From NCBI GenBank assembly GCA_017458335.1, contig JAFTFT010000036.1:1-64000 (forward strand): a stretch of DNA of 64,000 nucleotides, written 5' to 3'. How positions within the stretch are numbered: the stretch's first letter is position 1; each line of letters begins with the position of its first letter. The stretch comes from Oscillospiraceae bacterium (lineage in GTDB: Bacteria; Bacillota; Clostridia; Oscillospirales; Oscillospiraceae). The notes under the pieces were generated by a model. It made no database searches, was not told where the DNA came from, and was given only the letters and a program-made list of their open reading frames with translations. A program made the position numbers and the translations under genes. Below are positions 58,405-64,000 of the stretch, piece by piece.

Positions 58405-60633
58405 TTGACAAAACGGAAATCCGCAGAGATGATCGAATGGCTGTTTCTTCTTGTGACGGGATTCTATCTGATCTGTCAGTGTATTTATAATTCCACATAT
58501 GTCCTTCCGGCCTACACATTCCCGGACCGGCCGGTATTTCTGGTGATCCTGTGTGCGGCGGCGCTTCCGGCACTGGGAAAGATCCTGGCCGGGCTTCGAA
58601 ACATTAGAACCGTATTGATTGCAGTGACTGCGGCGGTCTTCTTTTTCGCATACCGGACCGGAAGAGAGCTGTTCCTCCTGATGATCCCTGTACTGGCCGC
58701 CGGGGCATCCGGAATGGAATACAGAAAAGTCCTGAAACTTTACGCAGCGTCGGTAGGGAGCTTTCTTGCGGTTACGATTCTCTGCTCCTTTACGGGCGTG
58801 ATCCCCAATATCGTTTATTCAGGCGGCGGGCGTTTCCGAAGCAGCTGGGGGATCGCTTATCCAACCGACTTTGCCTCTCTGGTGCTGTTCTTCGTGATGA
58901 CGCTCTGGCTCTCCTGGGAGCGAATGCCGACTGCCCTCGCGATACTCAGTGCACTTCTGTCGCTCTGGATTTCTCTGATGATCGCGGGAAGCCGGACTTC
59001 GGCCCTGTGCAGCCTTCTGTTTTTGGTTTTTATCCTGTATAATATGATGCGGCGGCGGATGCAGGGCAGAAAAAGCGGGATATCAAAGCTCGGCAGAAGT
59101 GTTCAGCTTCTGATGGTTTTCTCTTTCCTGCTCTTCGCGGCAGCTTATTTTCTCGCAGTTCTGCTTTATGCTCAGGGAACGAAAGTTGGAACCGCCTTTG
59201 ACCGGCTGTTTTCTTACCGCCTGTATATGACGTTGATGATTCTGCGTGATCAGGGGATTTCCGCTTTCGGCAGCAACTATCCGCAGGTCGGCCTCGGCGG
59301 CATCACCATTGAGTCAGAGGCTTATTATTTCCTTGACAGCTCCTACGCAATGCTGTTGATTCGTTACGGATGGGTTCCGTTTTTAACCGTGGCGGCGCTC
59401 TGGACAGGCATGGGCTTTCGCGCCTATCGGGCTGGAGATCAGAAGCTTCTCTGCATTATGACGGTGATTGCTTTTCATGCGGTGAGTGAGCATCACTTTC
59501 CGGAAGTTCAGTACAACATGCTTCTGGCACTTCCGTTTGCATCGATAACACAGCAGAAGGATCCGCTTCCGGACAACAGCAAATTCAAGGAGAGACTTTG
59601 GAAGAACCGGGCTGCTGTCTGCTGTGCGGCTGTGCTCCTGGTGACAGCTTTCCTGGCGGCTCCACCTGTGCTTGACAGACTTCGAACCGTGTTTGATCTC
59701 CGAGGGACGGATTCGGCCCAGGGAGAGATCCGGGCAGTCCTGTGGTGCGCGGTTCTGCTGCTTGCAGCAGGAACTTCCGGATGGCTGCTGTGCCTGCAGG
59801 CCGGGCGGCTTCAGAAGCGGCAGGGATGGAACGGCAAAACTCTGGCAGGAATTGCCCTGGGATTCACCGTGCTGTTCGGAATGATGCTGGCGGATTCCCA
59901 TGTAATCCGGCAGGCGGATGAATCGGGACAGATCAATCACCAAAAAGCAGAGGCTATCATGCAGATGCTTGAGGCTGCAAGCGGGCAAGTCATTGCCAAT
60001 AAAGAACCGGAACTGATGCACCGCCGTTTTCCGGGGATCAGCCGGAGTATCTGGTACGGGAAGGATCTGGCAAGGCTGGAAAACATCTCCGTTGTGGTGG
60101 ATCTGAAAGAAGATTATCATGTTTTTCAGGGAAAGGGTTTCCGGTTTACACAGATTTCACCCGATGATGCGGTATACTCGAATGATCCATCGGTCATCGA
60201 AGGATTGACGGAAGCCGGGTACCGATGGACGACATATGATGCGGCGGTCAGAGAAGTAGATCTGGGCGCGTTTGCAGAACTCAATGAACTCAGTCTGACC
60301 GAAGAGGGCAGCGTTGTTCTGGAGGACGGGAAGAGACTGAATCATGGCCCGTATCTGGATTTCTATGCCGGAACCTACCGGATCACGTTTGAACTGAAAG
60401 CAGATGGCATTGGCGAACAGGATAAGCCCGTGTGCTCACTATATGTTGCGACACTGGACGGTCACAGCCTGGCGGAGAAAACCGTGGAGCCTGAGGACCT
60501 GAAACCGGACGGAACATGTACCGCGGAGCTGGTTTTTGAGACATCCGATATCCGCTATCTCCAGTTCCCGGTCTTCCCGGCTGCGGGACAGAGCGTAGAA
60601 GTGACGGATATTCATTACCAGAGAATAGGGTAA
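58405..60633 (+). CDS. O-antigen ligase/polymerase-like membrane protein
   Basis: The protein is 742 residues from TTG 58405, which has agaggg 6 nt upstream. ATG 58384, 58360 and 58318 are in-frame alternatives, but 58318 would leave almost no leader after the promoter. About 12 helices fill residues 1-370 with the Wzy/WaaL-like external loop (FRSSWGIAYPTDFASLVLFF; RTSALCSLLFLVFI; QGISAFGSNYPQVGLG). Further helices lie near 400-490, and the last ~230 residues are soluble and beta-rich (GKGFRFTQISPDDAVYS; YLDFYAGTYRITFELKADG). Such proteins join or transfer polysaccharide units at the outer face. The soluble tail is an uncommon addition. Confidence 0.8.
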   Translation: MTKRKSAEMIEWLFLLVTGFYLICQCIYNSTYVLPAYTFPDRPVFLVILCAAALPALGKILAGLRNIRTVLIAVTAAVFFFAYRTGRELFLLMIPVLAAGASGMEYRKVLKLYAASVGSFLAVTILCSFTGVIPNIVYSGGGRFRSSWGIAYPTDFASLVLFFVMTLWLSWERMPTALAILSALLSLWISLMIAGSRTSALCSLLFLVFILYNMMRRRMQGRKSGISKLGRSVQLLMVFSFLLFAAAYFLAVLLYAQGTKVGTAFDRLFSYRLYMTLMILRDQGISAFGSNYPQVGLGGITIESEAYYFLDSSYAMLLIRYGWVPFLTVAALWTGMGFRAYRAGDQKLLCIMTVIAFHAVSEHHFPEVQYNMLLALPFASITQQKDPLPDNSKFKERLWKNRAAVCCAAVLLVTAFLAAPPVLDRLRTVFDLRGTDSAQGEIRAVLWCAVLLLAAGTSGWLLCLQAGRLQKRQGWNGKTLAGIALGFTVLFGMMLADSHVIRQADESGQINHQKAEAIMQMLEAASGQVIANKEPELMHRRFPGISRSIWYGKDLARLENISVVVDLKEDYHVFQGKGFRFTQISPDDAVYSNDPSVIEGLTEAGYRWTTYDAAVREVDLGAFAELNELSLTEEGSVVLEDGKRLNHGPYLDFYAGTYRITFELKADGIGEQDKPVCSLYVATLDGHSLAEKTVEPEDLKPDGTCTAELVFETSDIRYLQFPVFPAAGQSVEVTDIHYQRIG

Positions 60634-60709
60634 GCATCCTGCCCGTCCGGCAGGTGAAAGAAAACGGAATGATCGCCGGAATCGGTGCGAAGACGGAGGA
60701 CAGAATCAG

Positions 60710-62278
60710 GTGAATCTATACGGCAGCAATCTGTTTTTCGGGATGATGTTTGTCGCATTATTTGCGCTGCAGTTTCTGTGGCTTCGAATCCCAGAAAAGT
60801 CCGGGGAGGGGAGCAAAATACCGAACCGGCGGTTTATGGATTGCCTGTTCTGCCTCTGTACGGCGTTTGCGGCAGCGAGTCTGCTTCGGCTCTATCCGGG
60901 AAATGCCCGGCCCCCGATTCAGGATTCTTCGGCGTTCCTGTATATCGGGAAGAGAATGGCGGAAGGAAAGCTGCCGTACCGGGATCTGTTTGATCATAAG
61001 GGGCCGCTTCTGTATCTGATTCAGAGAATCGGGATCGGGCTGACACCGGGCAGTTATACCGGGGTTTGGCTGCTGGAGCTGCTGGGCATGGCGCTGTCCG
61101 CCGCGTATATGCTGGAGCTGGCAGGGCTTGTGACAGAAAACAGAGAGAGCACATACCTCGCTGTTCTCGCGGTACTCGGCGCCTGCGGCTGGATGGTATG
61201 GCAGGGAGGAAATTTCACGGAGGAATTTGCTCTGCCGTGGATTGCCTGTGCCGCATCGATCTGCTGCATCTTCTTTGAAAAAGGGACGTACCGGCCTCGG
61301 GACATTCTCCTGCTGGGAGCGAGTTTTGCAGCCGTGCTGATGCTTCGGGCGAATATGGTCGCTGTATGGGCCTGTTACGTTCCGATTGTCCTGATACTCT
61401 TGGTGAAAGAGAAGCGCTTTTCCGACCTGGGCAGATGCACGCTCCTGTTCCTGGGCGGAGTGCTTCTGCTGACGCTTCCGTTCGTAATCTGGGCAGCGAA
61501 AGCGGGATTTCTCCGGGAACTCTGGGAGGACTACATCCTGTTCAATTTCCGTTATACGGGCAGCGTGGCGGTGGGATTGAGAGAACGCATCATCCTGTTT
61601 CTGCTCTTTGTGAAAGTTCTGTGGCCGGCTGCGGTGGCGCTGGTGATCAGCCTGATCCTGATGCCGCACAGAAAGCTGCTTTGGTACAATCTGCTGTTCT
61701 ATGCAGTCTCTGTTGCTTCGGCATCGATGAGCGGCAGACTTTACTATCACTACGCGATTGTTATGCTCCCGGCGGTCGTCCTGCCGTTCGCCTGCTGTTT
61801 CGACCGTTCTTCGAGGCTGTTTCGAAACAGAAACAGGAGCGGAACAGTGAACCCGGCGGCAGTGCTTGGAACCAGTGTCCTGATCGTGGCAGGCGCGCTG
61901 TCCTACCGGATCATGTTCTCCTATTCTGCAGAGGACGACCATCTGACGGCCTATCTGAAAGAGAACACGAACGCAGAAGACGATGTGCTGATCATCGGAA
62001 ACAGCTCCTGGTACTATCTGCTGAGCGACCGGAAAACGGAAAACCGCTTTTTCTACCAGCTCCCTCCCATGGAGATCAGCGACGGGCTCAGAGATGATTT
62101 TTATGAGGAACTTCGGCGGAAACCGTCAGACTGGATCGCACTGCCCGGAACTCCGGAGGACAGAGACCGGATAGACGACGCACTCGGCGGACTCAGAAGC
62201 TTTCTGGAGTCGGATGAAGGATATCAGAGAGAAGAATATGAGGATTTCGAAATATATATCGGATCATCACTCAGATAA
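60710..62278 (+). CDS. GT-C glycosyltransferase (PMT/GT39-like) membrane protein
   Basis: The protein is 522 residues with GTG start; ggagga lies 9 nt upstream. It has ten to twelve helices. The first external loop carries the acidic motif of lipid-sugar-dependent glycosyltransferases (PIQDSSAFLYIGKRMAEGKL followed by DLFDHKGPLLY). A soluble C-terminal ~100 residues follow (DDVLIIGNSSWYYLLSDRKT). It would move a sugar from a polyprenyl-phosphate donor onto an extracytoplasmic acceptor. It is clearly paralogous to the gene beginning at 63032, with the same loop motif. It lies 11 nt before the GT2 gene that could make its donor. Confidence 0.85.
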   Translation: MNLYGSNLFFGMMFVALFALQFLWLRIPEKSGEGSKIPNRRFMDCLFCLCTAFAAASLLRLYPGNARPPIQDSSAFLYIGKRMAEGKLPYRDLFDHKGPLLYLIQRIGIGLTPGSYTGVWLLELLGMALSAAYMLELAGLVTENRESTYLAVLAVLGACGWMVWQGGNFTEEFALPWIACAASICCIFFEKGTYRPRDILLLGASFAAVLMLRANMVAVWACYVPIVLILLVKEKRFSDLGRCTLLFLGGVLLLTLPFVIWAAKAGFLRELWEDYILFNFRYTGSVAVGLRERIILFLLFVKVLWPAAVALVISLILMPHRKLLWYNLLFYAVSVASASMSGRLYYHYAIVMLPAVVLPFACCFDRSSRLFRNRNRSGTVNPAAVLGTSVLIVAGALSYRIMFSYSAEDDHLTAYLKENTNAEDDVLIIGNSSWYYLLSDRKTENRFFYQLPPMEISDGLRDDFYEELRRKPSDWIALPGTPEDRDRIDDALGGLRSFLESDEGYQREEYEDFEIYIGSSLR

Positions 62279-62289
62279 CAGGAGGAAAT

Positions 62290-63000
62290 ATGGATAAGCT
62301 GTTTATTGTGATCCCCGCCTACAACGAGGAAGAGAATATCCGTCAGGTTGTGGAGGACTGGTACCCCGTCGTGGAGAAACACAACGGCGGGGGAGAATCC
62401 CGCCTGGTTATCATTGATGACGGAAGCAAGGACAGTACTTATGACATACTGAAAAGCTGTGCGGAAGAAAAGCCTCTGCTGCTCCCGCTGACAAAGCCGA
62501 ACGGGGGACACGGCGCTACGGTTCTGTTCGGGTATCATTATGCGCTGGACCATGATGCGGATTATATCTTTCAAACCGACTCTGACGGACAGACGTTGCC
62601 GGAGGAGTTCGAGCCGTTCTGGGAAGAGAGAGAAAACTATGATCTGGTGATCGGCTGGCGAAGAGGCCGTCAGGACGGTGGTTCACGAGTGTTCGTGACC
62701 AAGACGCTGAAGGCGGTCATCAAGGTCTGTTTCGGGGTGACCGTGACCGATGCAAACACGCCGTATCGACTGATGAAAGCGGAGACCCTGAGCCGGTATA
62801 TCGACCTGATCCCGAAAGATTTTAACCTTTCCAATGTGCTGCTGACAGTGGTTTATACCAAGAAAGGTTGTGCGATCAAGTATATCCCGATTACCTTCCG
62901 ACCGCGGCAGGGTGGCGTGAACTCAATCAACATGAAGAAAATCTTCAAGATCGGACGGCAGGCACTCTCCGACTTCCGGGATATCAACAAAGCCCTGTAA
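62290..63000 (+). CDS. family 2 glycosyltransferase, polyprenyl-phosphate sugar synthase-like
   Basis: The protein is 236 residues, with aggagg before the ATG. GT2 signatures are VIPAYNEEENI, VIIDDGSKDST, NGGHGATVLFGY, the metal-binding QTDSDGQTLPEEF and the GWRRGRQDGG segment. There is no membrane helix after the catalytic domain, as in soluble dolichol-phosphate-mannose-synthase-like enzymes. It probably loads a sugar from a nucleotide donor onto a polyprenyl phosphate for the two GT-C enzymes that flank it. The sugar is unknown. Confidence 0.9.
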   Translation: MDKLFIVIPAYNEEENIRQVVEDWYPVVEKHNGGGESRLVIIDDGSKDSTYDILKSCAEEKPLLLPLTKPNGGHGATVLFGYHYALDHDADYIFQTDSDGQTLPEEFEPFWEERENYDLVIGWRRGRQDGGSRVFVTKTLKAVIKVCFGVTVTDANTPYRLMKAETLSRYIDLIPKDFNLSNVLLTVVYTKKGCAIKYIPITFRPRQGGVNSINMKKIFKIGRQALSDFRDINKAL

Positions 63001-63031
63001 CCGGAAGCATACCTGAGGAGGTCTTAACGGA

Positions 63032-64000
63032 GTGGAAATATTTTACGGAAGAGACATTCTGCTGCTGGCGCCGTTGCTGCTGCTGTGCGGGATGCAGCTG
63101 CTCTGGCTGCTGATTCCGGCGGGGCGAATCCGTGTACCGGATCGCGCCCTGGATCTTCTGGTCTGCGGCTGTGTCACCCTTGCGGTTGGAACACTGCTGC
63201 GGCAGTATCCCTGGACAACTATGCCGACACAGACGGATTCTTCCGTGTTCTTGTATATCGGCAAGCAGATGCACTCGGGGAAGATCCCTTATATTGATCT
63301 GTTTGACCATAAGGGCCCGGCACTGTACTTCATCCAGTACCTCGGATATGCGATCTGGCCGGGATCGGTAGCGGGCGGTGTGTGGATCCTGGAGATGGTC
63401 AGCTTCTTCCTTCTGACGCTGCTGATGCTGAAGATTGCCGATTTCGCTACGGAAGACCGCAGAAATGCTTATCTCGCAAGCATTTTGGTTCTGCTTGTCT
63501 GCGCCTTCAAGCTGTACCAGGGGGGAAACTATACCGAAGAGCACGCACTGCTCTGGATCACGCTTTCGGCATATATCTTCTTCTCATTCTTCCGGACAGG
63601 AAACTACACAGGCAGACAGCTTTTCATGCTTGGGTTTTCCTGTATGGTGGTACTGCTGCAGCAGGCCAATCTGGTCACGGTATGGGTCGCTTTTGTCCCG
63701 CTGGTGGTCGTCCGACTGGTCAGGGAGAAGCGCTGGCGGGAGATCTGGGCCTGTATTCTCCTCTTCCTCCTTGGAATGCTGGCGGCATTTCTTCCGGTGC
63801 TGATCTGGGCTGTCCGGAAGGGCTGTCTGGAGGAGATGTGGCATTATTATATCGTGTTTAACCTTACATATTCCGAAAATATGGCACCGGGACTAGCAGG
63901 TTATCTGCAGCTGACCAAAAACAATCTAATGAGAATATGGCCGGGAATCCTGGCAATAGCGGTCAGCCTTTTGCATGATAGGAAGAACAAGCTTCAATGG
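63032..64000 (+). CDS. GT-C glycosyltransferase paralogue, 3' end beyond window
   Basis: GTG start, with gaggaggtc about 10 nt upstream. The frame is open for all 323 codons to the window edge. The product is a polytopic membrane protein with the same external loop motif as the 60710 gene (TDSSVFLYIGKQM; DLFDHKGPALYFIQYLGY) and matching later segments (YQGGNYTEEHALLWI against WQGGNFTEEFALPWI; YIVFNLTYS against YILFNFRYT). This shows that the two arose by duplication. It is expected to use a polyprenyl-linked sugar donor. Partial. Confidence 0.88.
   Translation, partial: MEIFYGRDILLLAPLLLLCGMQLLWLLIPAGRIRVPDRALDLLVCGCVTLAVGTLLRQYPWTTMPTQTDSSVFLYIGKQMHSGKIPYIDLFDHKGPALYFIQYLGYAIWPGSVAGGVWILEMVSFFLLTLLMLKIADFATEDRRNAYLASILVLLVCAFKLYQGGNYTEEHALLWITLSAYIFFSFFRTGNYTGRQLFMLGFSCMVVLLQQANLVTVWVAFVPLVVVRLVREKRWREIWACILLFLLGMLAAFLPVLIWAVRKGCLEEMWHYYIVFNLTYSENMAPGLAGYLQLTKNNLMRIWPGILAIAVSLLHDRKNKLQW

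Noticed and set aside
1-64000. CRISPR arrays, rRNA genes, complete insertion sequences, prophage genes
   Set aside because: No regularly spaced repeats, rRNA-like blocks, intact transposases or phage structural genes were seen on either strand; the only mobile-element gene is the decayed recombinase.

Overview
The window looks like the chromosome of a GC-rich, strictly anaerobic member of the class Clostridia (Bacillota), probably a gut commensal. The evidence is a Rex redox repressor, a reverse-rubrerythrin plus rubredoxin pair, 2-hydroxyacyl-CoA dehydratase-type proteins, the Firmicutes-style rimP-nusA-ylxR-ylxQ-infB cluster, Gram-positive Shine-Dalgarno sequences on nearly all genes, and a DUF4368-type large serine recombinase remnant. 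I cannot assign a genus from the sequence alone.

Layout. (1) 1-16.4 kb: a signalling island, all on the + strand. It holds four hybrid histidine kinases with different sensor modules (PAS, an amino-acid-permease fusion, dCache-like, multi-TM), a diguanylate cyclase with four tandem sensor repeats, a REC-GGDEF-EAL-GGDEF protein broken by an in-frame TAG, and a free HPt protein. None of its products carries a recognisable DNA-binding output domain, so the likely outputs are phosphotransfer and cyclic-di-GMP. (2) 16.4-19.05 kb: a scar of decayed accessory DNA, with a truncated solute-binding protein, a truncated ABC-2 permease and a truncated, frameshifted serine recombinase. (3) 19.1-23.4 kb: a TPR membrane protein, TatD, a VanY-type carboxypeptidase and a lower-GC secreted protein of unknown function. 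(4) 23.4-32.8 kb: the translation/RNA cluster rimP-nusA-rnpM-ylxQ-infB // rbfA-nrnA-truB-ribF, split between infB and rbfA by a terminator and a decayed AEC-family transporter gene. (5) 32.8-43.8 kb: queA, tRNA-Pro(CGG), lon, an NSS-family transporter, rsmG, trmB, xth, dusB, rex and mnmE. (6) 43.8-54.6 kb: cell envelope genes (SH3b-NlpC/P60 hydrolase, small conserved protein, class A PBP), a large lipoprotein, reverse rubrerythrin, short rubredoxin, a membrane protein, a TPR-LRR membrane protein and an RqcP-like S4 protein. (7) 54.6-58.3 kb: a small P-loop protein divergent from a two-gene 2-hydroxyacyl-CoA dehydratase-like operon with a small membrane protein. (8) 58.3-64 kb: a cell-surface polysaccharide cluster with an O-antigen ligase/polymerase-like protein, two paralogous GT-C enzymes and a GT2 enzyme; the last gene runs off the window.

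Transcription signals are unusually readable. Many genes have a sigma-A-like promoter with 16-17 bp spacing, and units are commonly closed by long perfect GC-rich hairpins. Two hairpins, before rimP and before mnmE, sit in leaders just upstream of the ribosome binding site and may act as attenuators. All motif, promoter and hairpin calls come from reading the sequence by eye; no homology search was possible.
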